Below, piece by piece: positions 22,011 to 34,095 of a DNA stretch of 64,000 bases (its first letter is position 1; each line of letters begins with the position of its first letter). The notes below the pieces were generated by a model. That model was not told the origin of the DNA and did no database searches. It saw nothing but the letters and a program-made list of their open reading frames with translations. Source of the DNA: Annona cherimola (taxonomy: Eukaryota; Streptophyta; Magnoliopsida; Magnoliales; Annonaceae); assembly GCA_030490835.1 (NCBI GenBank), contig CM059972.1, positions 94,969,137 through 95,033,136 on the forward strand, read 5' to 3'. Position numbers and translations under genes: made by a program.

Positions 22011-25000
22011 TCACGTACAAATGTGAACCCCACTGATGGCCCGTTGTTTGCCGCTAGAGAGCAAGTTCCCGAATTCACAGTCTAGTCAAGCTTTACCTAT
22101 CATAGAATAAAACAGCACAAGTATAAACAAAAGCAAAAGCCAACTAAAAGGGTAACCATAACAGTAAATATTACAGTGACGAAGATTTTGAGTCTCGCTA
22201 TATAAGCATTGATCAAATGCTCTATTTCAGCATTACCCGACTAATCCAGCATTCATTAGTGGACTTTATGGCCCCAAGCGAAACTAGGACCATAAGGATA
22301 ACCAAGGTCTCTGCTATGCAGGATTTTCCAACAGTAGGAAAAGAAAAAAAAATGAGTCCACGTAAAAGGCCTGATAATTGTGAAGTAATAAATATTACAG
22401 AACAAGCTGAATGAGATCAGCTCAGGGTTGTCGCAAGGACAAATGCAGGAACATGGAATTAATGGGTGTTGGAAGTTCGAACTTTTTCATCACATTGCTG
22501 CCAATTGTTATTGAACATGGGCACAACATCTCTTTGTTTGAAAACACAAGGACAACTCATGGGAAGGACTATATATAACAACTGCAGAACAGCCACTGCA
22601 ATGAAAACGATATGATACTTTTGATGCCTGCTTGGTTGCACAGTTCAGTAAAGTAACCAAGCACCCAAAAAATCCACCTTCCAAGGAACAGTATCCCAAT
22701 GGATTTTGTATTATTTTTCTTTTTATTGCCACCAATCAAATACCATCACAGGCAAACAAGTTGAGAGGCAGAGCCGTACTTCCCACCAATGCTCAGCCAA
22801 ACAGACCTTAGACATTTGTATTGGTCTCAACACACTACCTCGCATCAACCCATCATTTCTAAAGTTTACGCCATCCCTTCTAGAATCAACCTTATCTTTT
22901 CAACATGTTCTTGTATCTATGAGTCAACAATATCATGTTTTATTTTCTCTTTCTTCTATTTCTCCATTTCATCTCATCACCCATCTGACATCATTTCCAC
23001 TCGTACTAATCAGCTGACGTCAAAAATTCTCCTTAACTGCATAATCAATATTTCACCCCCGTCCAAAACACTGACCCTAGAAGCAGACCAATGTTTTGCA
23101 CCAACATTTATAACTTGCCTAGAAGTAGGACGATCTTAGAAGAATATAGTACCTTCAACACAACCATCTGCTGGATAATTCTTAGTTTTGTACGCAGATA
23201 TGTTGATCCAACTGTTTGTCATAGGACAGGCCAAGAGATGGAAATGCATTGACAGAAGAACTTTAAAACAATGTGCCTGGAAGGAAATGCACCAAATTTG
23301 GTCAATCCATGTGCCTTGACCGTAAGTCTTTAATTTGAGGTTAGACCAGCATATACAACCTTCTAGGACCACGAAGCCATTTTATACTGCTATTGCCTGA
23401 TCAAAGGCTCTGTTAAGAACTTGGACTCCTTTTGATATAGAACAGGGATGAACAAAGCATGATAAGCATTATAGACTCTTATGCCTAATCTTCCTTTTCC
23501 ACTCTACCACAAAATCTACATTCTTTCCTTCATAATCTCAATAACAATTACAGGCCCAACATATATAACTACTAATTAAGATGAATTGCAATTTGCAAAA
23601 CACCTACCAAATGCACTGTCATGAGTAGAGGAATAAGGTGATACCTAACTGGTGGTTTCCAACACTTGAAACCAGCAACTGGAGCATAAGATCTAAATAT
23701 CTCGAATATGTTACCTTTCTATAATCATCCACCAACACTGAGAGAATGGTAGTTTTAAATAGTTTGGTTCAAACAGTTCACAGACAATCTACATAATCGA
23801 CGAATATAACGGACCACTAAAATCATTTAAACCCCGAATCTGTTTATCTGGAAAAATCCTTCATTGGTCATTAAGCCAACTTCCAATGTCTTTCTTCAGC
23901 CAACCATGAGAAGCCTCATCAAAGAAATCATGACTGCACCCAGGGGCCAGGCCCATCGGGATTATTCCCAACATCAAACAAAGAACATGAGGCTTTGATT
24001 GAAGTAATTAACCTGTTAAATTTTTCCAGGCTAGACATCATAAATAAAAGAACTTCAAGGTTTTTACTAAGAGCAAGAGAATTTTGGATAATCTACAAGT
24101 TGTTCACCTAATGTTTTAAGTAATGTTCGGAGTCTGAATAATCATGCAATGAGGCAACGCCAATCTAAATGGAAGGCTCTAAGAATTTCCAGGAAGTTTT
24201 TTTTACTATATATGGAGGAGAAATTGATGACAATGCAATTCTTTTAGGGCTCATATTACCAAGACACAAATTGGAAGTAATTTCTACAGCTTTTCCCCGA
24301 AAATGGCATGGTGGGTTCCACGTCACTTTGGTCAAAATTAGGCCAAATTTTCAAATAATATAAATCAGACCATTATATGAATATATAACCACTTTAATAT
24401 TGCAACCTCCTTATCACTTGCCTAATTTTTATACTCCCCATCTACTTCAATACTATCTATTTTAAAATTACAGTTTGCTTATTAATTATCTATTTTAGAT
24501 TCCCCTTCTCAGGAATTGTCATTTGATACGCATATGATTAGAATTTTGTTTCTGTTCAGACACTACTGCAGTCCAACATTTACAATATGCTTGATTGGCT
24601 ATTCTGAATACATCTAGCCAATTCTTATTTCATGCTGGTTTTGATATGCATGCCAGAACACTATTTACCACCGTTTATAGTCTTGCAACTCAATATGCAA
24701 AATCCATATTGACAAATCATTGTTGTAACATGTTTTATTTTCAAAGATCGAAATTCTACATGAGACCCTCTTTCATGAGTGAATTTGCATTACAAATATA
24801 TATGGGAGAATTGAAAATATTAAATAAAATGATTTCATTAGTTACACAAGTTAAGGAGTGAATAAATCAAATAGATTGCATGTACTCCTCTGATCTGAAC
24901 TGAAGAGATTAATACTGATCCTAAAAATCACAACAATTCTATCGGTCCAAATCATTCCCAAAATGATCCTGATTTGCATCATTTTAAATTAGTGATGAAA

Positions 25001-26551
25001 CTACCAATCCGATTGGGTGGTCCAACTAAAGAAAGGAGGTCTGACTGATCTATCCAAATCCACCAAATTGGGAATTGCTGCTAAGAATATTGTCTAGTTG
25101 AAATAATATGTCAAAGAATTAAAAACATTTTAGCTGCAAATATTCTTCCTTCGCAAAGTAAAGATCTGAACCCAGACAACATGTTTCTTCCTTCCAATTG
25201 ATAGAATTGGAAGCATCCTATATACCAATCTTATCTTATAGTTCCCATAAAATAAAAGAAAGGAGATGAGAATCTACACCGAATTCTAGTGTCTTATCCT
25301 ATTGGAACATCTCATGTTTTCTCCTACCCAAACCAGTGGAAAGATCACTTTGACATTTAGATTACCAAGATTCAAGGATTGAAATCTCTTTCAAGTAAAG
25401 CTTCTCAAAAATTTTACCACCTTTTTAGAATAAATATACGCTCACACTAGATTGCGTGGTTCCAATTTAAACAATTATGAGCCCACCAGCAATAGATGAA
25501 TATGTGTCTAACAAAGTAAGAAAAGACCCTGAAAGAACAATTTTATTAATTCTCTAAAACTCAGTCCTGATCCATTTATTAGAGAGGAAGGATTCATACA
25601 TGCTACTAAAGATTCAAACATGATGTACGTCATCCAATTAAGTAATTTATGAGAAGAGTTTAGGAGCGGAAAGGAAAAGAGGTTGATTCAAAAGACAATC
25701 ATGGAGACCAGGGCATTCATTTGTTTAAGTAGCAACAAACACAAGTTTCTTAATTTGGAAGAGATGCTGAAAGGAGGAGTCAATTTGGTCATAGTACTAG
25801 GAAACGGAATCCTTCGATGGCACTTTCCTTCTCTACAAAGGGTAATAGAACTGCTCTTTTTATCTGAAGCTGGCAATTTAGCCTTTGACGCAAGAAGTAG
25901 TGAAAATTCTCCTTAAAAGTTGGTACAAGAAAGTAAGTAGCTAGTTCAGTAGAATCAACTGCAATAAAGATTTGGTGTCATTATTATTAACGAAAATGGA
26001 CTTGTGCTGTATCCTTTTTCAGAAGAAAGTCTAGTTCCCCTAGCTTTGGTTTTGCGCTCAAGTCCCTGAACTCAATGAAGTCTGCGCATTTTTGGATCAA
26101 TCTACCATATAGACTATTTTCCAATCAAGAAGCGTCTTCATGCGTCTACATGTCAACAGGTGACTGTGACCCTCCAAAATACGTGTTTTGGCACTGAGTA
26201 CAATATTCAAAATCTTTTTAAAGATCAATCATGGTGTTTTTTTCCACTTTATTTGCATTCCTTCACGTTATGCCTGTACGCATCTCATATGTATTTCTAT
26301 TGTTTACTTATTTTTTTTCCCAGATGTGTATTTTAAGTTTCAGTGAGAAGCTCTTAATTTTTCCTATTTTACCAAGCACCACCATTACACCCTTGTTCAC
26401 CAATAAAGCACAAACTAGTTCTACATACACCACGCATGCAAAAACAAGGGTTCTGGCGAGAATGATGCTGCATGCACATGCATATCCACATTTAAACATA
26501 TTATAAATCACTTGAAAATCAAAAGAAGCTTAGCTTAAATAAGGGACTTAC
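22011..26551. other. long gene-poor stretch downstream of the UBA2-like gene
   Basis: This 4.5-kb block has moderate base composition, no transposon ends that I recognise, and only short overlapping frames with no domains (for example 22706-23017, 22789-23139, 23136-23372 minus, 25683-25916). A short phrase near 22034-22050 (reverse: ACGGGCCATCAGT) recurs in the candidate exon at 26552-26750 (ATGGGCCATCAGT). It could be downstream introns of the UBA2-like transcript, a non-coding RNA locus or plain intergenic DNA. Confidence 0.4.
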
Positions 26552-26750
26552 AGTGAAATTATAGAAGGGCATTGAGCTCCCCCTTAACATGGGAGTCGTT
26601 AGCCCAACAAATCAAACTCGCTTGATTATCTCCAAATCCACTGTACTGATGGCCCATCGTTTGAGATGTTTGAAATGACCTTGACAGCACAGCAACTGAT
26701 GCAAGGAGGGACATGTTGTATACCCAATGAGGGTTCGTCAATTTAAATGC
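26552..26750 (-). other. candidate spliced exon (3' untranslated region of the UBA2-like gene?)
   Basis: On the minus strand a T-rich tract ending TTTTTTAG (to 26751) is followed by 199 bases and then a consensus donor GTAAGT (26551-26546). The segment is richer in GC than its flanks and carries a 60-residue frame with no known domain. It lies 1.3 kb downstream of the UBA2-like stop codon, which itself abuts a donor site. Plant UBA2 genes are known for spliced 3' untranslated regions, so a 3' UTR exon is a reasonable guess; no transcript evidence is available here. Confidence 0.35.
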
Positions 26751-28053
26751 CTAAAAAATGAGAACTCAATACACTGCATGCAAAAATAATCAAAGGATTA
26801 TGGTACTTGATGGAATTTTTGCTTTAAATTGCATCATAAGAAAAGGGCTGACCAAATGCATCAACATGATGCATCTCAAGCTACCAAGAATGAAGCTAGA
26901 ACAATAGCAAACCTTCTTGGCAAGGACCAAATTTACTATCATCTAAAATAATTCTACAGGTTGCATTTGGTTTGAAGTAAAAGACTCATATACCACAAGT
27001 TAGGAAAACATCCTTTTCCCCTTCTCCCTACGTTGTCCTATATGGGCTGTCCTTTCTACTTTCTTCTCCATTAGTGGTTTTGAACAATAACAAATGACAA
27101 GAAAAGAATAAGAGAGATATCAATCAAGAAGAATGGTAGATGCCTTTCTTCTCCTTCCTCCTGGCTCCTGGGTTGGCCTCTCCCGTCCCTAGGAATTGAT
27201 GAAACCATTAAAATTGGCTTTTGCAATTTGAAGAATGGTTTTCAAAGCTTAAATGATATTTTAAATGGATCATGAATCAGGGCAGCTCAGATGGATTACC
27301 CATATGTTATATTTAACTATTTCTAATTATTTATAATTATTCTATTTTTCTTAAAAGTACCTGCCTTTTTCAAACGAAAAAATATCAATATCATCTACAT
27401 TCACCTCATCGAGGACATTACCACTACTGCTGATATTATGACTCCCTGTTTTATAATCTTTTTGCTCCTTTGTTTCTTGTACATATTTTTATCATAAAAC
27501 AAACACATTTGTAACTTGCATCAACCATTTCGGGATAAAACCAACTCATCTAAAACAATCCTCGAACACAACCTTGAAAATCAAGGTAATGAGACAGAAG
27601 TCACAGAGCCAAATCCAAAAGGCAAGCGGCAAGCTCTCTCAAAAATAAATAGTCTGCGATTCCAACAATAAAATTTTAATCCCTGATAAAGAGTAAAGCA
27701 AATAAGAGATCCAGAAATCCAGTATCCCAAATACATAGAACCGGCAAAACTAGAAAGAAAATTCAAGGAAAAAGAAACCCCAAAATCCATACATTCACAG
27801 AAAAGAGGCAAAAGCAAAACGAAAAAAGTTCCATTTGGATGGCATCTGATATATCTTTTCCACGAGCTTCCCACAGTTCAAAAGCCTTCGATTCTTTAAA
27901 CCACACGAAGAAACCGCGATCTGGGTAACCAAACTAAAAGAAGAGTAAAGAGACGATTAGAACAACAGAAACACCGACTGCATAAACATCTAAAAGGGAC
28001 AGAAAAACAGCCCGATCAATATAGTCAAACAACAATGCAAGATAACAAATCAT
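26751..28053 (-). other. probable 3' UTR intron region of the UBA2-like gene
   Basis: The region begins, on the minus strand, with a splice donor GTATGA directly after the UBA2-like stop codon. It contains no coding evidence. A plus-strand pyrimidine-poor stretch at 27590-27890 is GC-richer than its surroundings and may include further untranslated exon sequence, but I cannot define its splice sites. Confidence 0.35.
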
Positions 28054-28055
28054 AC

Positions 28056-29312
28056 CTAACGAGATGCATAGCCTCCCATGGGACCCATCCCATACGGCCT
28101 CTGGGGAGCATTGTGGCTCATTTGCCCACTCTGATGACCCTGTGTATTCTGATACCCAACATTCCCCATCCCAAAACCGTGAATTGCCTGTGGAACACCT
28201 GACCCTGCCACTTGTTGTGAGGGCCCCAAGCCCATAGCAGCAGCCAGAGCCGCTGGATTTAATGATGCGAGCATGGCTGGAGGGACCCCAAAAGCAGCCG
28301 GATTCTGCCCGGCAGCTGCAAGCATAGCTAGAGCCGCTTGATTTGGTGCAACGTTCTGGCCGCCAAAAGGGATTGCCCCAGAAAGGAGCCCTTGTCCTAA
28401 AAGAGCGGCAGAAGCAGCTACATCAGGCGTGCTAAAGCCTGCGTTGCCGCTTCCACCACCAGCCACCGGATTAAATGCTTGTGTTGCCTGCGGCAGCGGA
28501 GCATTCCCTGTCGATCCAGCTGCGGCAGCCCTGAGCTTGTGGCTATCCGTTGCCTTCTGGCAATACAGCTGGTGTCCATCAAAGTTCTTATTTGGCTCCT
28601 CCAAAGCCTTCCTCGCCCCTTCAACCGTTTTATATATGAAAAGAGCAAAACCCTTGGACTTCCCCGTCTGCTTATCAAACCCTAGCGGACCTTCTTCAAT
28701 CTCCCCATATCTCGAAAAGAAAGACAGCAACTTTGATGCAGGAATATCCGGATTCACGTTCCCCACATAAATCTTCCTCGCCAGCACATCCTTCTGTTGC
28801 CCTAGCGAGCCCTGCTGCTGCTGCTGCTGCTGCTGCTGCGGGGCCACAGGTCCCATGGACGCAAGCTGGCAGGCAGTCATCCGACCGTCGATCTCCTTCT
28901 GCGGGTGCTTGAGAGCCTTTCGCGCATCCCGGCGGTGCTTGAAGAGGAGGAAGCCGTAGCCCTTGGATTTTCCGGAGGCCTTGTCGACGACGACGTTGCA
29001 GTCGACAAGCTCGCCGTATTTGGAGAAGAAGGAGCTGATCTTGTCAGAGGTGGTTTCCCAGCCGAGGCCGTGGACGAAGAGCTTGCGGTGGGCGGGATCA
29101 CGGTCGGCGACGCGGTGGATTTCTTCGGCGACGCTAGGGTCGGAGGCGGCCGCGAAGCGGAGGAGATGGATGAGCTGCTCTTTGCTGAAGGGCTCGAGGG
29201 TTTTAGTGAGGTCTTCTTCTTCGTTTTCAGAGTCGGTAGCAGAATCGGTGGCGGCCGAATCGGGGTCGAAGGAGTTGGCGTCGGAGTCGGTGACCTTTCG
29301 CCTTTTCGCCAT
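28056..29312 (-). CDS. UBA2: UBP1-associated protein 2 (UBA2)-like RNA-binding protein, two RRMs
   Basis: This intact single-exon gene encodes 418 residues. The chosen start (29312) gives the family-type N-terminus MAKRRKV and has a good context (cccATGGCG); an in-frame ATG 11 codons upstream (29345) is less likely. The order is an acidic Asp/Ser/Glu N-terminus (8-36), a 'FSKEQLIHLL' helix (41-51), RRM1 (77-152; RNP2 LFVHGL, RNP1 KGYGFLLF), a polyglutamine linker (159-167, encoded by a CAG-type run), RRM2 (179-254; RNP2 IYVGNV, RNP1 KGFALFIY), and an Ala/Gly/Gln/Met-rich C-terminus. Arabidopsis UBA2 proteins are nuclear, bind U-rich RNA, associate with UBP1 and are linked to mRNA stabilisation and wound or ABA responses; that role here is by homology. 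The TAG stop abuts a splice donor, implying an intron in the 3' UTR. Confidence 0.93.
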   Translation of the reverse strand: MAKRRKVTDSDANSFDPDSAATDSATDSENEEEDLTKTLEPFSKEQLIHLLRFAAASDPSVAEEIHRVADRDPAHRKLFVHGLGWETTSDKISSFFSKYGELVDCNVVVDKASGKSKGYGFLLFKHRRDARKALKHPQKEIDGRMTACQLASMGPVAPQQQQQQQQQGSLGQQKDVLARKIYVGNVNPDIPASKLLSFFSRYGEIEEGPLGFDKQTGKSKGFALFIYKTVEGARKALEEPNKNFDGHQLYCQKATDSHKLRAAAAGSTGNAPLPQATQAFNPVAGGGSGNAGFSTPDVAASAALLGQGLLSGAIPFGGQNVAPNQAALAMLAAAGQNPAAFGVPPAMLASLNPAALAAAMGLGPSQQVAGSGVPQAIHGFGMGNVGYQNTQGHQSGQMSHNAPQRPYGMGPMGGYASR

Positions 29313-29480
29313 GGGCACGGAGAAAGAGAGATGGAAGGAAGACAAAAGAGCTTTGCTTTCGTTTTCTGGCCCTCCCTTTTGCCGGGGCCGAGCGCGAGGG
29401 CGAGAGCGCGGGGAGGCTTTGACTACTCTCTCTCTCTTGCCCTCCGTCGCGACATTTTCTCCGCCTGCTAGTCCCTATAT
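29313..29480 (-). promoter_or_regulatory. 5' leader of the UBA2-like gene
   Basis: On the minus strand the sequence before the ATG is GC-richer than the flanks, with CTCTCTC and GAAAG-type tracts (29400-29460 in particular), as is usual for plant 5' untranslated regions of housekeeping-type genes. The frames on the plus strand over this and the coding region (up to 188 residues) are antisense shadows. I do not see a convincing TATA box. Confidence 0.45.
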
Positions 29481-30235
29481 TCTCCTGCTCCTTCCATCTG
29501 CACCGTTGTTGCCCTCCTAGGTTGAGATCCCGCCCCTAGATGATTTTTGTTTTCTTATTTTCGTATGATGATCGAAGACGTACTCGTACAACTGTAATCG
29601 GAAAAAAAAAAAAAAAAAAAAGGACATACTCGTACGCCATGGCAATGAACAAAATCACCTGATCACCTTAGGGGCATTTTTCACGCGGATGAAAATAATA
29701 ATAAAATTATTTGATTTATATATTAATTTTAAAACTGGAATTCGACATCAAAATATGCTAAAATATTATTCTGTGTAAGATAAAATGATTTCATAAATTA
29801 TTATCACGTTCTAAAATATCTATAAATATATTTAAACATTTTCCATCATTTAAACATGATTATGCACAATCTTTTAGTATTGGTGGCCACCCAAGAATTT
29901 GATTAAAATAATTTTTACCCTATTAAAGTAGTAAATGACGTTAAATAAAATGAAATAAACAAGATTTTAATTTAATCATCAACGTCAGCTCAAACGGGGT
30001 GGCACATTGAAGAGGTTCAATGGCATTCGGCCATTGAAGTATTTCTCATTAATCATTTATGCTTTTTGTACTAATTAATCTTTTTTATTTTTGATAAATA
30101 TTGTCTTTATTTAACGCAACTATATGGATAAAGTATTTCCGCCACTAAAATAATTGGATTTATTCATATTACTGCATATTTAAGGATTGGAAAAAGTAAA
30201 ACCGTTACTTCGGACCTTTTAGAAATGTCACACTA
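29481..30235. other. intergenic sequence upstream of the UBA2-like gene
   Basis: An A run of about 20 bases (29602-29621) lies between imperfect 13-bp repeats GACGTACTCGTAC (29578-29590) and GACATACTCGTAC (29623-29635). The rest is AT-rich with no gene. Confidence 0.5.
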
Positions 30236-30474
30236 ATGGGACGTTTGGCATATGAGAATTCGTTTCCTAAGGCAATGATTGCCACACCACTAATAATATT
30301 TTTTTTCCATTTTTACTTCCACAATTCAATTATTTTCCTACCAACTATTTACATCAAACTTATTTATTCCAACTCTGTCATTCTCTATTAATAACACAAT
30401 TTTCAAAATATTTCATTTTTTATTTCCAACCCCATCCCACACTCTCACAAAAATTTCAATTCTAGACGTCCCCT
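30236..30474. mobile_element. possible decayed MITE
   Basis: The left end GGGACGTTTGGCATATGAGA and the right end, in reverse, GGGGACGTCTAGAATTGAA are loosely inverted, and the interior is AT-rich. No target duplication is obvious. Confidence 0.35.
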
Positions 30475-30744
30475 AAAACTGTCATAATCCGTCATAATAT
30501 ACACGAAACAGTACGGGGAAAAGTGTATGTCATAATAAAATTGTCACTATGCAATATACATGTAATAATACGTGAAAAAAGCGTTAATAAAACTATAAGT
30601 ACAAATCAATAAAATGGAAAAAAAAAATTAGTATTGTTATTTGTGGCATTATAAAACTTTCACTGGCAACCATCACAAAATTTGCACCACGCCTGCAATA
30701 TGTAAAGACGCATTACCGCTTACGACGGGTAGTAGATGGCAGAT

Positions 30745-31015
30745 AACACCATTTTTTTGATTTTTTTGAAATTTTTAATAAAACTATTAATTTAGGTATA
30801 TATTATCTATAAACTACGTTTTACGAGATATATATATATATTTATTTATTTTATTTTTTAAAACACAAGGTATATGATCATTTTCACTACTAAAATGACC
30901 ACGGTACCCTCATATTCAAAAATACAAAATAAATATATGCACATATTCAAAATTGATTAAACTTGGCTTATAGATAATATACAACAAAATTAACCATCTT
31001 ATTAAAACATTTTAA
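30745..31015. mobile_element. foldback MITE relative, decayed
   Basis: The arms AATAAAACTATTAATTTAGG followed by TATATTATCTATAA (about 30778-30813) pair with the reverse complement at 30970-31010. The structure resembles the foldback family at 6565, 40983, 62265 and 63425, with more decay. Confidence 0.45.
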
Positions 31016-31607
31016 AGAAACTTTTTTTTAAAAAAAAAAAAGGAATTTCTAGACCGGTCAACCCGGTTTGAGAAGATCAGACCTCATAAATAAATCCATA
31101 AACCAGATTGGGCTTTTTAAGTGTCTGACCAAAAGCAAACAAGCTTTTGTTAAGAAATGAAAAAGAAAATCATATCAGCTGGAACAAAACATCATGGTTG
31201 GATTCTTTTCAGAAGCGATAGATAACGACTTTTACGAAAATAATATTGAAGGACTCATTTTTTTCCTATAGCAATTTTTTTTTTTTAACTATAGGAAACC
31301 TTAGGCCCACAATTCAAGCACCTACAAGGATACAAAAACTCGGTGATACATTGAATGCTGGTTTAGCACTGGAGTCAGCCAACCATCACGCATTCATGCC
31401 TGCATGCATCTCCTCCAACCTTTTCCTCACAAGAATCAGCACCAAATACATAAAGAGACCAACTGAAAAGTTGGGATTATATGCAAACCGTTCCCCATTA
31501 CTGCCGACAGAATAAGCAGAAAAGAGAGACCATGGAAGAAGAAGTAGAAGAAAGCAAAATTGAGCTCGAATATTCTTACATACACTCACTCTACTGTTTC
31601 TGAAATC

Positions 31608-31806
31608 TTACTGTGTGGCTCTCTCTGTAAGAAACAACGTAAATACCGATACAGCATCTTGCAAATGGCATGAACACCGGTCTTCTGGCACGGGAGCCTT
31701 GAGAATTGTCTCGAAGCAGCTCATCTGAGTTTCACGCGTGCACCCCTCTCCACCATCTGACAGAAGCAGGGAGCATATTTCCTCTGCCATCTTTGAGTAG
31801 GTCGCC
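31608..31806 (-). CDS. NUP96: NUP96, last coding exon
   Basis: The exon follows the acceptor CTCAG (31807-31811) and completes an Arg codon split by the intron. It encodes the conserved C-terminal 'TYSKMAEEICSLLLS' segment, then 'RETQMSCFETILKAPVPEDRCSCHLQDAVSVFTLFL' and the stop at 31608-31610. This matches the C-terminal end of plant NUP96 in content and length. Confidence 0.88.
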
Positions 31807-33160
31807 CTGAGTCATTAATAAATGGAAAGTTTTTTTGTTCACCTTCAGAAAATGCTACAAGAATTTTTGAACAGTGGAGAGTCTGGAGACTAAAGAGAGA
31901 TGACTGGTAGTGCTCATGAAAAACAATGGTCAGCGATGAAGAAAAGGTGAGTACCAACATGTTTTTGAGTTTTTATGTTTGTTTACTCCAAGGCTTGACG
32001 ATGGACTTTGGGTTCCAGTATCAACATTGCCTAGCCTCTCACATGTATGGATCTAACAGTGATTGGAAGTTCAAACACAACAATGGGAATTGGCAGAATC
32101 TAGGGTTTTTGACACAGGGTTTTTAGGTAGAAACGAGATCTTAAAGGCACTTTGGGTATTTTAAAAATATTTTTAACAAAATGGAATTTGGAACAGATCT
32201 ACAAAACCCTAACAATGCGTGTACACTTGTAATTTGTGTCAAATAATGTATTCGTTTGCAATTTTTAAAAAAAAGGAGGTATATTTACAATATTGATTAA
32301 CTAATGCAGGTATAAACATTAATTTCAAAAACATCTTAGTACAACTAGAAATTTAAAATTAACCATAAATTTCCTAAAAACGTAGCCTAACTCTTTGAAT
32401 TAACAGCCTATGTAGCATGTGCAGCAACAAATAAATAACCATGGAGAATAAATCATGTTATCAACTTCACATGCAACGGAATGAAGGGAAAAACCAAGTA
32501 ACGTGGTTGATCAATCAACTTGATTGACCACAGAAAGAAAAAGAAGAGAAAATAAATGAGTAAATGAATCTTTCTTTTTTTGACGAAAAAGCAATGGTAA
32601 CATATAATTTTCCATTCCCTGCACAGAACTCCATAACTAGGAATATTGCACCATTGATCTCTGATATTCAGTCCTGTTGAGGGCTGCTATCTATAATCAA
32701 CAAGCTGGCTTTACACCATATATATACACTACCATCTCCATAGAAAATTCTAGCACTTTTCCATATTCTGAAGTTTTTGTGTAGGCCAACTGCAGATGTC
32801 TTTCTCATCACAATAGATGAAAGATTGCACAAAAGTGCTACAATTGAATACAAATAGCAATCCTCCGAATGATTGATTTTTATGACCATCTTCTTAAATT
32901 CTTCAACCTGCTGAGAAATCAGCTGTACTAAGAGAGAGAATCTCACGATATACGGCTTGGGTCCATCTTGATCTGGTTTGATGCTCAAATGTGAAATGAA
33001 CAGATACCCTACCGCCAAAGCCATTTTCATGCCAGTGTGCCAGCCCAAGGCCAAAACTGAGATCCAACCGGCCTATAGGTTACGGCAGCTCATAACTCCA
33101 TTGGCCAGCCAAACTAGTGACAAAAAGCATATTCTCAATTCAGAAAGGGATTGTAACTAC
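31807..33160 (-). other. NUP96 intron before the last exon (1.35 kb)
   Basis: The donor is GTAGTT, right after the split Arg codon, and the acceptor is CTCAG. The frames within it (32668-33054 minus, 32978-33274 plus) show no domain. I see no transposon ends. Confidence 0.75.
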
Positions 33161-33258
33161 CTTGCAGGCAATGGAAGTTTGCTTCCCCAAACTGATAATG
33201 ACTTGTTTAAGCGATCAAAGAAATTCCTGCACTCATCTGTTTTCTTCTCAAGAGAATC
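33161..33258 (-). CDS. NUP96: NUP96, penultimate coding exon (98 bp)
   Basis: The exon lies between an acceptor CTTGCAG and a donor GTAGTT. It encodes 'DSLEKKTDECRNFFDRLNKSLSVWGSKLPLPAR', the plant NUP96 segment that ends with the conserved 'SVWG..LP..AR'. The phase is 0 in and 2 out, matching both neighbours. Confidence 0.87.
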
Positions 33259-33821
33259 CTGCAAGAAACAGTGAAAAAGGTCCCTCAACATGGAAGGTAT
33301 ATTTAGTAAGAACCGCCAATGGGAATTTTCAATGCAAAAAAAATCAAGAGTAGCACTCTTTTTAAAATTATCAACATTTTAGATAGTAGTGTTTTACTCA
33401 ATTATCCTTCTAACACAATAAACATGGAGAGCAGCCAACAAAATCATGGATATAATTCAAAATAAGATTAAGGTATGTGGTATGCCTCAAACTGTCAAAC
33501 ATAAGCTACAGCCAGATCAGGCGCAATAAACAAGCGATCATCAGAAAAATCCATATTCAGGATTTACATGCCTGATCTACTAAGCAGTGACAGCTATAAC
33601 AGTGAAATTAAACCATACGTTTTTCAAGATTACTGTTGACAGCATCTCCAAATATCTATGCCCCTCTGTTAAAGCCCTATGATAACAGTGTATCGCATTA
33701 GTATCAGACTGAATTGGGCTATATCAAACAATTTCTTAAAGCCAAAACTATGAAAAAAATATCTAAAAAAATTGTGAAATGCAAGAATATATATAGTTAT
33801 TTTATCTTTTGCACATATAAA

Positions 33822-34095
33822 GGGTGTGTTTGGTAATGAATAAAACTTTTGATGATGAGTTATGGAGAGTAAAAGTTGTCAAATTATGTGATATAATAGG
33901 GGTAATGATGTAAAGAGGGTAAGTTAAAATAGATAGGTTAGTTATGTGGATAGTTGTGTAAAAATGATTAAAAAGTAAGGTAGTTGTATATGAAAATGTG
34001 AAAAAATGATTAAAAAATATGATAGTAGTGGAGAGTGAAAAGTTTTAGATTGAAAATTTTAAATTGACATTTTCTATCAATTGCCAAACACACCC
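33822..34095 (+). mobile_element. MITE with GGGTGTGTTTGG ends, in a NUP96 intron
   Basis: The 274-bp element has near-perfect terminal inverted repeats: GGGTGTGTTTGGTAAT on the left, and GGGTGTGTTTGGCAATT on the right in reverse. The flanks share AAA, so a 3-bp duplication is possible but cannot be proven in A-rich sequence. Decayed relatives lie at 3528 and 7640. Confidence 0.82.

Noticed and set aside
28905..29520. Plus-strand frames of 185-188 residues over the UBA2-like gene
   Set aside because: They are antisense shadows of a GC-rich coding exon whose minus-strand product has clear RRM motifs.
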